Shown here piece by piece: positions 56,201 through 64,000 of a DNA stretch of 64,000 nucleotides; position 1 is the stretch's first letter; every line of letters starts with the position of its first letter. The stretch covers positions 4,994,001-5,058,000 of the forward strand of contig CP141135.1 of NCBI GenBank assembly GCA_035236585.1, written 5' to 3'. This DNA comes from Warburgia ugandensis (Eukaryota; Streptophyta; Magnoliopsida; Canellales; Canellaceae). Position numbers and translations under genes: made by a program. A model generated the notes under the pieces. It was given only the letters and a program-made list of their open reading frames with translations. It made no database searches and was not told the origin of the DNA.

Positions 56201-58526
56201 ATTACGGCAAACTAAAAAAGTCTCAAAGTTAATGAAAGGTTGTTTTCTATCAATCAAGGAAAACAAAAAAAGGTTTCCTGAACCTAACTTAGTTGAACTG
56301 CTAAAACTTTGTACCATGTGAATGATAAAAGATGCCTCCCATCCGAGCAATTTAGAGTTCTACCACTAATGAATAAAAGCGCCATAACATTCCAGTCACT
56401 TAAGGTTCCCATTCTTCTCTCAATGTTTAAAATCTTCTGTCGCCTCCCATTATGCAGTTGATCAAATTACAATAAACCAACCACCAATTCTCTCCCAGTA
56501 ATCCAATACCCCAACCTATTACACTGTAACACAAGCAGCGGAATATCCAATTGCTTTCTCTATCTCCAGAATTACACACTGTTTCCTTCAAAACCAGCAG
56601 TGAACACCCCAACTCCACATATACTGCCAACCAGCATGCCATGCATCAAACTAAATTAGCTCTGTCATCATGCAACCCAATTATCCAAAGGACCCAAAGA
56701 CTATCTCACCTAGCATGCACTTTTACTTACAATAAAATATAGTCTTTTGCAGGGTAGAAAGAAAATAAACCAAATAAAGAAGATATCTCACAAATCAATC
56801 TTTCCAAAACATTCCAGTTTCCCTATTAATCACTTGAATATGCCATGATGATAATGAAAACAAAAAAAAATGCAAATCACAAATTTTAGAAAGAGAACTG
56901 ACAATACTACGAAGTAACTTGTGGTAGATGGCTGATTGGAACCTCCCTCCTTTTCCCATCTTCACAAACTCCATTACCGATTCCAAAACAACATCCTAAC
57001 CAAAATTATCAACAAACCAACATTAGCAACAATCACCCACACTGTTTAGGTCCTGCAGCAGAAAAACCAACCAGTTACAGGATAGTAAACAAGTTCAGAT
57101 TCAAGAACAATTTGGCAAGGTGAATTTCCAGGAAGACACGAAATATCAGCAAAAATCAGAAAAGAAGACCTGATTATTGACATTTGTGTAGCTTTCAAAA
57201 GTGAGGATTAGTAATCAGGAACTTTAAAAGAAAAAACAACAACAATAATTTGACCAATTATTAGGGGAATTTGTGCCTGAATAGGTAAACTGCGCCTAAT
57301 TTCCAGAAAAGCAAAAAAAATTTCAAATATTGCTATACTTTCTAAAACTTCAAACAGCACTGAAAAGGTCTCAACCTTTCCGAAAACCTTCAAGTTTCAG
57401 CTGTGCCGAGATTTTGCAACTACAATTGATCAGGCCATAAAGATTCTTACTTTAAGAGCTTTTTCTGACTCTGGAGAAAGAGCAAGATCATGATGAAAGC
57501 TAATGACCCACTCAAACTCGACATTTATTTGTCCAACTATTCAGAAAACTCATTAACTTGGTCAAATGTTTTGCTTGTTTACAGAAAAGCAGAACTTTTC
57601 AATTATTCAATCCTTTCTAAATCTTAAAAATAGAACATCAAAATGTGGCAATCTTTCCTGAACTTTCAACTATAAAAGAATTTTCTAACTACAATTCCAT
57701 AAATGATGCTACTTTAAGAGCTTCCTCTGACTAATGAGCAAGCTAATGAAATACTCAAACTTCGACCTGACTCTGTCCAAGTATACACAATATTCAAGTA
57801 ACCACGAAAATCACACATTTCCACAAAAATCAGAATTGTCAAATTATTAAGACGTGATCAAAATAGCACACCGCAATTCTCTTCAAACTTTCAACGTTTA
57901 GGGAAGTCTAGCTACAATCCATAGCCAACAACATTCTTAACTTCAGAGCTTCAGCTGACTACGGATAAGCAGCAAGATTAACGAGCAAGCTACTAACTTT
58001 ATCCAATTACGCATAAAATACGTGTTTAGCGAGGAAAACATTCCACAATCTAATACTTTCTAAAGCTCAAAGGGACACGCTTAAAAACTGCAATCTTTTC
58101 CAAATATTTTCAACAATTCAGCGAAATTTCTAACTAAACTCCAACAGAGCAAAAGACCCTTACTTTCAGAGTTTCATCCGACTCCGTGGAAACAACAATT
58201 TCAATCAGCGAGCCAATAAATTGATCGAACTTGGACCGAAGCCACGTTCTGTAAACCGCCTCAGGATCCTCTTTCTCAGCGTCATTTGCGAGAGATTTCT
58301 TAGAAGAAGGAGGAAGCTCGGGAAGAACAGGAATGAAGAAGGATTGCAGAGAGAGAAGGGACTCTAAGGTTTTTCCGGGAGGTGAAGAAGGAGAGATGAA
58401 GGAGAGGAGAAGCGGGAGATTGTTGATGTGAGCTCTGGAAGAGAGGAGTTCGTTACCTAGGGTTTTGAGATCTTTAAGCGTGTAATTTTCTTTCTTTTTG
58501 AGTGTTTTGGAGAGAATAGAAGCCAT
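21714..58526 (-). CDS. NOC4: NOC4, nucleolar complex protein 4 (40S ribosome biogenesis), 15 exons
   Basis: Exons 5' to 3': 58526-58164, 56995-56903, 55084-55011, 53501-53440, 53131-53080, 51907-51804, 37968-37877, 35578-35477, 34187-34129, 34028-33854, 26430-26257, 23463-23307, 22317-22260, 22182-22077, 21917-21714. All junctions are GT-AG and phases agree across the whole join, giving 1875 nt (624 aa plus stop), slightly longer than my recollection of the Arabidopsis protein (about 580 aa). Family landmarks: N-terminal [14 protein letters not shown] (about residues 33-46), [10 protein letters not shown] (about 168-177), [18 protein letters not shown] (about 297-314), [37 protein letters not shown], and near the C-terminus KQVPLAFYK and DFPGW. 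The CBF/Mak21/NOC domain occupies roughly residues 310-560. In yeast, Noc4 pairs with Nop14 in the nucleolus to mature and export 40S subunits. The start is the first ATG in a good context (CCCATGGC) and begins the conserved N-terminus. The last 30 or so residues after DFPGW are plant-variable. No stop or frameshift is seen, so the gene looks functional despite very long introns. Confidence 0.93.
22997..23178 (+). mobile_element. Au SINE, young-looking copy
   Basis: Complete from GGGGAGCCTTGGCGCAATGG to CTGCCCTTTT, with box B GGTCACGGGTTCAAGGC. Flanked by a perfect 17-bp duplication, ACTTCTTCAAGTTAAGT (22980-22996, 23179-23195). Lies in NOC4 intron 12 between the exons at 23307 and 22317. Confidence 0.88.
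24695..24790 (+). mobile_element. Possible tRNA-derived SINE head
   Basis: GGGTTAAGTGCTTTGTCTCA resembles box A and GTTTTAGTTTCAAGTTC resembles box B. Followed by an A/G-rich run. Weak. Confidence 0.3.
25625..25683. repeat. 26-bp direct repeat separated by 7 bp
   Basis: CAATATTGAACTTATTTGTT plus ACATAG occurs twice, with CTACTAT between. In NOC4 intron 11. Confidence 0.85.
27487..27805. repeat. Two-copy tandem repeat, unit about 155 bp, in U3-like region
   Basis: Two successive blocks share the order AAGGGNAAAATGGTC, then GAATAT...TACTTG, then AAAATTGATT, then CATTAAGTACA, then CCTAATTTTCTC-like text. They have diverged substantially. Repeated U3 units often carry enhancer function in plant LTRs; that role is inferred here. 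Confidence 0.5.
31460..32056 (+). mobile_element. RTE-clade LINE insertion with inverted 5' part (twin-priming structure)
   Basis: The 3' part (about 31795-32056, plus strand) encodes the RTE C-terminus ([13 protein letters not shown]) and ends in GGGATAAGGTCTTGATGATG-type repeats. The 5' part (31460-31794) is in opposite orientation and holds two tandem copies of a 5'-end unit of about 143 bp (31485-31627 and 31628-31770), each ending in the rc of the GTTTTGYGTCAGGTG leader. The whole is bracketed by the 17-bp repeat AGGATTATACTATCAAT (31443-31459 and 32057-32073), so both parts arrived in one insertion. Confidence 0.7.
32589..32767 (-). mobile_element. Au SINE in NOC4 intron 10
   Basis: Complete copy in reverse orientation with a 16-bp duplication TTATTGAAGAAGAATA (32573-32588, 32768-32783). 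Inserted 26 bp outside the solo-LTR-like element. Confidence 0.85.
32989..33072 (+). mobile_element. Au SINE 3' fragment
   Basis: GTGGAAACAGCCTCTTGCGA through the CCCTGGAACCCAC region. Head and tail are missing. Confidence 0.7.
36974..37105 (-). mobile_element. tRNA-derived SINE of another family
   Basis: On the minus strand a box A-like TAGTGCAGTGATGC (about 37085-37072) and box B GGGTTCGAGGC (37042-37032) are correctly spaced, and an A-rich tail lies at 36985-36974. Not Au-like. Confidence 0.45.
38692..38754. repeat. (CT)n(CA)n microsatellite in NOC4 intron 6
   Basis: A CT run followed by a CA run with no interruption. Confidence 0.95.
38898..38995. repeat. Perfect 49-bp tandem duplication
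   Basis: Two identical adjacent units, 38898-38946 and 38947-38995, each starting ACTTTGATGTAGGATGATG. In NOC4 intron 6. Confidence 0.9.
40164..40207 (+). mobile_element. 44-bp RTE LINE 3'-end insertion
   Basis: GCTGACCCCCAATCCAG, then AGTAAGGCTTTGATGATGAT and further GAT repeats: the RTE tail only. It is flanked by the imperfect 16-bp repeat ATCCTTCTCTCTRACA (40148-40163 and 40208-40223), as expected of a severely 5'-truncated insertion. Confidence 0.65.
40356..41031 (+). repeat. Ty3 element 5' LTR (676 bp)
   Basis: Starts TGATGGAGACC, ends GTTCTTCATCA. Clearly homologous along most of its length to 49592-50288, for example GGTTTATTAGTGTG in both. Confidence 0.88.
41036..41047 (+). promoter_or_regulatory. 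Primer-binding site, tRNA-iMet type
   Basis: TGGTATCAGAGC, the classic complement of the initiator-tRNA 3' end used by plant Ty3 and Ty1 elements, four bases after the left LTR. Confidence 0.85.
41620..42350 (+). pseudogene. gag relic of the Ty3 element
   Basis: Contains the Retrotrans_gag signature: [17 protein letters not shown], then [20 protein letters not shown] and [16 protein letters not shown]. In the first part four in-frame stops fall at 41719, 41749, 41812 and 41845. A frameshift separates this from the zinc knuckle at 42279-42320 (CxxCxxxxHxxxxC), where a TGA sits between the first two cysteines. Confidence 0.8.
42750..43155 (+). pseudogene. Protease / linker relic of the Ty3 element
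   Basis: [15 protein letters not shown] followed by a stop, then [20 protein letters not shown], the usual end of the Ty3 aspartic protease domain. The catalytic Asp region upstream is not recognisable. Confidence 0.6.
43160..43830 (+). pseudogene. Reverse transcriptase relic of the Ty3 element
   Basis: LRDI/MRDI-like start, [35 protein letters not shown] and [11 protein letters not shown]. The catalytic block is YFDDILIYS near 43657-43683. Stops occur at 43291, 43688 and 43772, and one frame change falls after FGLSNA. Confidence 0.85.
43830..44430 (+). pseudogene. RT thumb / RNase H relic of the Ty3 element
   Basis: [19 protein letters not shown] and [13 protein letters not shown] (connection region), then [16 protein letters not shown], the RNase H start, with frame changes, [20 protein letters not shown], and a DALS motif near 44400. 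Confidence 0.75.
44620..45300 (+). pseudogene. Integrase relic of the Ty3 element
   Basis: Zinc-binding end [20 protein letters not shown], core [39 protein letters not shown], then [20 protein letters not shown]. The second catalytic Asp region (about 44970-45050) is damaged. A degraded C-terminal tail continues to about 46130 (FQPGHHVMV-like at 45465-45485). A chromodomain is possible but not demonstrable. Confidence 0.8.
46390..49580 (-). mobile_element. RTE-clade LINE nested in the Ty3 element
   Basis: Minus strand. Its 5' end (AAAGGAGGGTTTTGCGTCAA, 49557-49538) is followed by an APE-type endonuclease start ([16 protein letters not shown] near 49270-49220). Reverse transcriptase blocks follow in several frames: [17 protein letters not shown] (47865 region), ERVIEKRLQ...[20 protein letters not shown] (47640-47540), catalytic [14 protein letters not shown] (about 47220-47180), and the C-terminal [16 protein letters not shown] (46660 region). 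It ends in CGGGATAAGGTCTTGATG plus GAT-type repeats, the RTE tail signature. Frameshifts throughout; inactive. The right boundary lies a dozen bases from the 3' LTR. Confidence 0.88.
49592..50288 (+). repeat. Ty3 element 3' LTR (697 bp)
   Basis: Starts TGTAGAACTAAAACC, ends GCTGTCCTACATCA. Homologous to 40356-41031. Confidence 0.88.
53168..53252. repeat. (GA)n microsatellite next to a NOC4 splice acceptor
   Basis: About 42 GA units. On the transcribed minus strand this is a CT tract ending 37 bases before the NOC4 exon 5 acceptor (53131). Confidence 0.95.
54163..54254 (-). other. Unidentified exon-like segment B inside NOC4 intron 3
   Basis: Starts 49 bp downstream of segment A on the same strand, after GTGGAG, and reads in phase with it: [20 protein letters not shown] then [10 protein letters not shown], followed by a GCAG|GTTGC donor-like site. 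Segments A and B together look like two adjacent exons of an unrelated gene separated by a very short intron. Function unknown. Confidence 0.35.
54304..54458 (-). other. Unidentified exon-like segment A inside NOC4 intron 3
   Basis: On the minus strand an open segment is bounded by TTTATAGTTTAG acceptor-like and CAG|GTGAGA donor-like sequences. It encodes a coherent soluble peptide including [19 protein letters not shown] and [20 protein letters not shown]. It is not part of NOC4: exon 3 joins exon 4 in frame without it, and the NOC4 family has nothing similar there. I do not recognise the parent protein. It could be a captured gene fragment, a nested gene or an alternative exon. Confidence 0.4.
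55441..55619 (-). mobile_element. Au SINE in NOC4 intron 2
   Basis: Reverse orientation, full length but diverged, from AAGGGCAGCCCAGTGCAC to GCCAAGGCTCCCC. No clear target duplication. Confidence 0.8.
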
Positions 58527-58559
58527 GGGAAAGAAGGAGAGTGAGCTGCGGACTGGACG

Positions 58560-58640
58560 GAAGAGAGGTTCTTAGGTTTAGGGGAGCCGCCCAATTTACG
58601 TGGGGCGGTGTTTGTTAAGCGGCTGGGACGAATGATAGTT
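58560..58640 (-). promoter_or_regulatory. NOC4 proximal promoter / 5' leader with telo-box-like motif
   Basis: Read on the minus strand, this GC-richer stretch just upstream of the NOC4 ATG contains CTAAACCTAAG (about 58571-58581), one base short of the plant telo-box AAACCCTAA, and a TTGGGCGG motif near 58596-58603 resembling a site II element. Telo-box plus site II pairs are typical of plant ribosome-biogenesis promoters. The match here is imperfect, so this is an inference. Confidence 0.35.
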
Positions 58641-59151
58641 GAGTTCAAGATGGAGGCTAACATGCGCCCCTTCGTTTTTTCCCCTCACGCAATGGTGTGA
58701 AAGGCTAATATACTCACAAACTTTTTCGAATAATTAAAATATATATATGAAAGGGTCTCCGCTTCATAAGTTTCCACATTTCTCAAATTTAAAATTTTTT
58801 ATAATAAAATTAAAAATTTTAAATAAATTGTTAAGTTCTCAAATAGTATTCCAAATAAAAATATTAAATAAATATAGAAAAATGCTAAATCAAACTTTTG
58901 CTTTTTGGCACTTTGGAAGATCACTACTCCTTAGTGGATGATAGCAAATTAATGTATTCTTCCTTGAGTTAGCATTTTTCCGTCAACCTTTTTTTTTATT
59001 TCAACAGAGACTAAAAGGTCAAAACAATTAAAGGTAGGAGATCTCTAAAAGGAATGAGACATCGAGGAAGAACTATTTGCATCAGCCTAATGAAATTGTG
59101 AAATCACATTACCTATTGTATTTTCTTATATTTGAGACATAATTGGCACAT

Positions 59152-59340
59152 ACAGAGAAGGGGAGCCTTGGCGCAACGATAAAAGTTATCGTCATGTGAC
59201 CTTGAGGTTACAGGTTTAAGGCATGGAATAAGCCTCTTATAAAAATGCAAGGTAAGACTGCCTACTTTAGGCCATTATGGCCCACCCCTTCCCTAAACAC
59301 TGCATAGGCAGGAGCTTCGTGCACCAAGGCTGCCCTTTTT
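59152..59340 (+). mobile_element. Au SINE
   Basis: GGGGAGCCTTGGCGCAACGA through GCTGCCCTTTTT. Flanked by the 11-bp repeat AATTGGCACAT (59141-59151, 59341-59351). Confidence 0.85.
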
Positions 59341-59594
59341 AATTGGCACATGTGGGTTGCTTTCCCAAGAAAGAGGACAAGAAACCTTTTATAACTAGAG
59401 GAAATTTACGTGTTGCTATCTAAACTCCCCAAGGTCACTCTTATAAATATTAACTACCACCGGATATTAGAAATTCTAAGTGTCGGACCAATGATATAAG
59501 AGGGTTTTTGAAGCAGCCAAACAATGTGCACTTTGATTTACCATTTCTTGTACGTATATGAAACATGATTTTTTCTTAATTTTTCCTAACTTTT

Positions 59595-60095
59595 TATGAA
59601 CATTTGTCAAATTTTACAAATATTTGACTTGCCAATTTATTCCCAAATATATGCAAATTTTGTGACTATGATGGCTATAACTCAATTGAACCAAATTTTT
59701 GAGAATCATATCCATTCCAATCTTACTCCATGACTTAGATGGGTCATGCTCCAAGATTATTATCTATTAGGATGATCTTAGTAGTTGCTACTTTAAGTTG
59801 TAAATGGATGACAAAAGGTTTCACTATCTATGTTACAACTCAGAGAAATAATGCGAGGAACCATTCGATGTATGGCAAATTCAAAGCGTGGCTCATCTAA
59901 TTCAAGAGAACGATATTCACTAGTTTGGACTTCAAAAACAAGGGTCCACTTAGAGCTTTAACATTTTTATATCATTTAGTAGAGCTCGTGAGGAAAAACT
60001 ATGGTTGTATGTATATCAATACCTTTTTTCTATAGCTAATTTGGGAATAAATTGGAAATGCAAATATTCAAAAGATTTGGCAGATATTCCTAAAC
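59595..60095. mobile_element. Fold-back / MITE-like inverted repeat element
   Basis: The left arm 59595-59646 contains CCAATTTATTCCCAA. Its inverted counterpart 60041-60095 contains TTGGGAATAAATTGG. The arms pair over about 50 bases with some mismatches around a loop of roughly 400 bases without coding capacity. No target duplication was identified. Confidence 0.5.
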
Positions 60096-60109
60096 AAATT
60101 GTAAAAGAA

Positions 60110-62755
60110 TAAAAAGCATTTTTCAGGCACGAGTTAAAGTTATTTTTTAATTCTATTTACAAATAATATTTAAGAATCTCAATTTTTGTTTAGAATTTGA
60201 ACATTATTATGTAAGTTATCATTAATCTTTTAAATTTTGGTTTTGATTTGAAAATTGTAAAAACTTTTAAATTGTTTAGAAAAAGTCAAGGCCTGAAAAA
60301 GACAAGACTTTTTTGAAAAGTTTCTTAATAATTGAGAATTTTCTGACTTGGCACGTATACTTAACACTTCAAAGAGTTTACAAGGTGTTCGGGTGTTGCG
60401 AGTGTGAATTAATGAAGATTTAAGATGTTTTCATGTGCAAATTAACACTTGAATATAATTTTGTTTCTTATAAGGTAGTGAAACTTCAGGGAAAATAGTA
60501 AATTTGCCATGCATTAGTGATAGTCCTACCCTCTAATATGTTTTTGTGGCATTTAATGGAGTGAGTTTGAATATAGAAGTGTTGACTTCCACCCCACCAA
60601 AGTGACAAAGTCCCACCCTCTAAGAAGGTTTGTTTTATACTTAGTGGTGTGAGTTTTATATTTTGGATTGTAGAAATCTTAACTTTGCATCCAGAATACC
60701 TAAAAAATTGTTTGGGGGGGCAAGACTTTGTCACTTTAAGGGGTGGATTTATCATTTCCCTAACATTTATACATTATAAAAAAAATGTTTATCTTTGTTG
60801 GAGTATGAAAACATGGTATGAGAAAGGTAAATAACAAAATATTATAGCTTATTATGGTAGGGGACCTAGGAGATATATTTGTCATGTTCTAAAATCTACA
60901 TTAGATATTCTTGCCCTCTTTTAACCAAGCAGCCGTCATGTAGAATCCTTGTAGCATTTATATATAATCTTTCCCATTGTTGTAAATGACCAAAATGTTT
61001 CCATTATGGGTAGATTTAGTTTTTTCTTTAAAAAAAGACTTCTATTCTATGTTAATATAGTTATGATAGCTTTCATCAATATATATATATATATATTATG
61101 ACAACCAATAATGCCTAAGACAATTGGTCTTTAACAACTCAACATCTCTCATAGAATATGCTTGGCCGCAAGTTTGAGCCACTTTTCCCTTTGTTTAGGG
61201 ATAACATTTTGAGCAACATATTATCTGAAATTTTGCACAAAATTGAATCCAATGAATCTTCACTTAAAGACATGTACCAAAATATGCTTCTTGATTATAC
61301 TTTGAAGCCTCCCAAATTATGCAAGGGATATAGCAACTCTATCTTTGGGATTCAATCAAGTCATACTCAATTTGTATCTTAAATGATATGCATGATCAAA
61401 ATATGCTTGCACTTTAATCTTCTTAATTTGAATGCTTTCTATAATAATCTTGAAAATTCTAAATAATAGGTTAAATATGTAAAAAGGTTTAGGAACGAGA
61501 TCTCAAAGAATTGAAGGTGTAAGATTTTGAGGTTGACAAGATTGAACTAGTAGAAGGGCTAAGCACAATAGCAAGAAAACAATTGGAACCCTGGAGAAAG
61601 GAAATTAAGTGCTAGAAGAATCAGGTCCATCTATGGTAGAACAACTCTTAAAACCATAAACTAAAGAGATATGGGGAAAGAGAGAGGAGTTGTTGCAAGT
61701 AGTCACTTGGGGTCATCCCCTTATATAGAGATTTCATTCTTCTAATGTCTTGTTAAAAAAGTGATGTGGGAGTAATAATCCCTTTAACTAAAAAAACAAA
61801 TACACTAATCCCCCTCTTATTTTTAATTAAAACCACTAAAGTAACATGTATGACTGGTAGTGATTTTGCTTTTTAATTCCTTGATTACCAAAAATAAGTA
61901 CACACATGTACATACATTTCTCGTTCTTAACAATTATGTAACAAAAAGAAAAGAAAAGAAAAGAATGAAAACAAAACAATTCCATAACATATCTCTCACA
62001 TAATTTCTCTAGCATATTTCTTTCATTTGACATTCCTCCTCTGTCCCTGCTTTCCTCCTCCTTTGCAAGCAACTTTTAACCCCCTTCCCTGTTGATCAAT
62101 TTAGGGATGTTATAATTTATTCTTTTAGAAACATACTATAGACTCCTTTTAATTGCCAAGTTGATCCTTAAAGTTTTACCAGCATTTTTTTTTGGATTAC
62201 CTAGAGTAGAACAATTAAAAGGTAAGAGAGACAAAAGCTATTTGCCACTTAACATCCAAGATGAGTGTGGTATGTTAGGCTTTGTTTGGCAACCTTTTTT
62301 TTTTCTAGAAGCAAAAAAAATCACTTTCATATAGAAACACTTAAAAATAGTTTTTAACAAAACCTAATTTTCCATGTTTCTTTAGAAACAAAAGAAGAGA
62401 AACCCCATAAATGACTTTTCCAAACACATCCTTACTTGTACATTTATCTAAATCCATTTTTGAAGCATATGATGCTCCTTAGCTTTACAATCCATATTGT
62501 AGTTTCTAAATTCTACAATTCACAAAGATTCAAGTGCCTTTTATTTATTTATTTTTCATAATTTAAAGTGTTTTCATTTTCATTGGGTAGCTTTAGTAAA
62601 ATTAGAAAATGAGTGTACCTTCATGGATTTCCAAATACATGCTCCAAAATATGATATAGTCATTGGAAGCGAAGGACATATTTCCTTTTTTTGTGGCTGC
62701 ATTTGTCTAAATTCTAATAAATTTAGACATTAAGTCCCCTTCATGATTTTTCCTT

Positions 62756-62756
<1 letters not shown>
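60110..62756. other. Intergenic, AT-rich
   Basis: No supported gene. A tRNA-like box B (TGGCCGCAAGTTTGAGCC, about 61163-61181) may mark a degraded SINE. A run of AAAAG units lies near 61938-61965. The MITE-like element is listed separately. Confidence 0.55.
60590..60750. mobile_element. Small inverted-repeat (MITE-like) element
   Basis: AAAGTGACAAAGTC near 60599-60612 and its exact inverse GACTTTGTCACTTT near 60725-60738, with further partial pairing (CCACCC / GGGGTGG) outside. Confidence 0.4.

Positions 62757-62850
<94 letters not shown>
62757..62850. repeat. (TA)n(GA)n microsatellite, intergenic
   Basis: Same TA-to-GA architecture as 15162-15290. Confidence 0.95.
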
Positions 62851-62852
<2 letters not shown>

Positions 62853-62989
62853 ACAAGCACATGACACGAGAGAATTCTTTTCCCAACATCTCAAGCTAGA
62901 GGATTTGCACAATATGGGTTGGAGGTTTTTCCCTCCACACTTTATAATCTCTTTGTTTAACTGCCTCATTGTAAGATATCTATAAAGGC

Positions 62990-64000
62990 ATTACCTTTGT
63001 GATATGTGTGTTTAGCCTCCCATGCATGAATTCTTTCGAGGTTACATAGGCAACTATCAAAGGTATCTATTTGATTATGTGCAAAAACTCTTATTTCTTA
63101 TCTTCAAATTTTGGTGCTTTAAGCTATCATCTAGTAATAGACCTTAGAGCAGTGCTTCCCATTCTATAGCATTGTTTATTCTCTCTTTAAAAAATTTACA
63201 AAACCCAATGATGAATCCTCCCTGGTCATTTTTTATAATACCATCACAAGTAACAAGCCTACATTGCCCTCTACAACACCATTGAAATTTAACATTGTTG
63301 GGGTTTGTTCCACCTAATCCATAATCTTATTTTCTTTAATGGATACAGTAAGTTGATTCCTTCTCTGAGGTGGAGACAATTTATCACACGAAAAACAAGG
63401 TGACTTATCCAAGGTAGTAATATCTCTGACCGTTTTTTGGTTCTTCTACCAAATGATAAGAGAGGAAGTGGGTTGATTACCATGAATCACCCTATTTTAA
63501 TCAAATCGAACCATCAATTATAGATAACAACAAATGGCTATAATTAAAATTATAGCTTTGCCCTTGGGAGGAACCACCCTAAACTAGTCCTCAACAACGC
63601 CAAAAACAGAGGATCTACTCTAAGGTTCTAGTCCAGCTTCACATTTCACTCGTTTTCATATGCTTCTAGCAAAAGGCATGAATAGAAAACATGAAATATG
63701 GATTCAACCAACTCATTGCATTTCACACAATTTTTTCCTTCTTCTTCTTTTTTTTTTTTTTTTTTTTGTCAACATCTTGAAGCCATATCCAATTGTTAAA
63801 TGTTTAAAGCTTGCTATGGCAAGCTTGCTTGAGAAAAGCTTTAGGTTGTGATGTATCTTCAAGTTCCAAATCTTTTTTCACAAACTGTTCAGATGATAAG
63901 AAGCTAGTCGTTGAGGGAAGTGGAGAAAATGATAAGTTGATTTAACCAAAAAATTTTAATTTGTTGAGAACCCAACAAACTTCATCAACTGAAGAAGAAA
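62990..64000 (-). mobile_element. L1-type LINE remnant (zf-RVT and RNase H), runs off the window
   Basis: Minus strand: IWNLKIHHNLKLFSSKL and the zinc-binding block CVKCNELVESIFHVFYSC (CxxC...HxxxxC, about 63727-63674). Then come a domain linker, WNKPQQ near 63320 and an RNase H block CDGIIKNDQGGFIIGFCKFF with INNAIEWEALL (about 63250-63140). This is the order at the C-terminus of plant L1-type ORF2. Frameshifts and stops throughout. The reverse transcriptase would lie beyond 64000. Confidence 0.7.

Overview
This is nuclear DNA of a flowering plant. Protein-coding genes are split by many GT-AG introns, the two intact genes match plant housekeeping proteins, and the rest is AT-rich and full of plant transposable elements: Au-type SINEs, RTE-clade LINEs, an L1-type LINE, a Ty3-type retrotransposon and long solo-LTR-like elements. 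The very large introns suggest a medium or large genome. A woody or early-diverging angiosperm is possible but is only a guess. Most open frames in the window are noise; the real genes had to be assembled exon by exon.

All three recognisable cellular genes lie on the minus strand. (1) 58526 to 21714 encodes NOC4, a nucleolar 40S ribosome-assembly factor. Fifteen exons give 624 codons spread over 36.8 kb. Intron 6 (13.8 kb) holds a complete 9.9-kb Ty3 element with a nested RTE LINE. Intron 10 (7.4 kb) holds a 5.2-kb solo-LTR-like element that itself carries a 5'-inverted RTE copy. (2) 19072 to 13984 encodes the small catalytic subunit of DNA primase (POLA3/PRIM1). Sixteen coding exons give 494 codons. 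A perfect E2F-type site lies upstream, and the last exon reads into an antisense Au SINE. (3) 9878 to 5033 is a decayed CNPY/saposin-like (MIR-interacting) gene with frameshifts, no visible signal-peptide exon and an out-of-frame ER-retention tail.

Layout: 1-45 SINE fragment; 701-915 an unidentified exon-like segment; 1117-4729 a solo-LTR-like element with a 5-bp target duplication; 5.0-9.9 kb CNPY pseudogene; 9.9-13.9 kb intergenic with unidentified coding-like fragments (12.3-13.1 kb) and SINEs; 14.0-19.7 kb primase; 19.7-21.7 kb intergenic with two SINEs; 21.7-58.5 kb NOC4; 58.6-64 kb intergenic with a SINE, fold-back/MITE-like inverted repeats, a TA/GA microsatellite and an L1-type LINE remnant running off the right edge.

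I see no operon-like functional system and nothing that amounts to a new molecular machine. The interesting content is how mobile elements have reshaped two essential genes: giant introns, SINE-derived coding sequence, a microsatellite placed as a polypyrimidine tract, several insertions with exact target-site duplications, and one unidentified spliced exon pair inside NOC4 intron 3.
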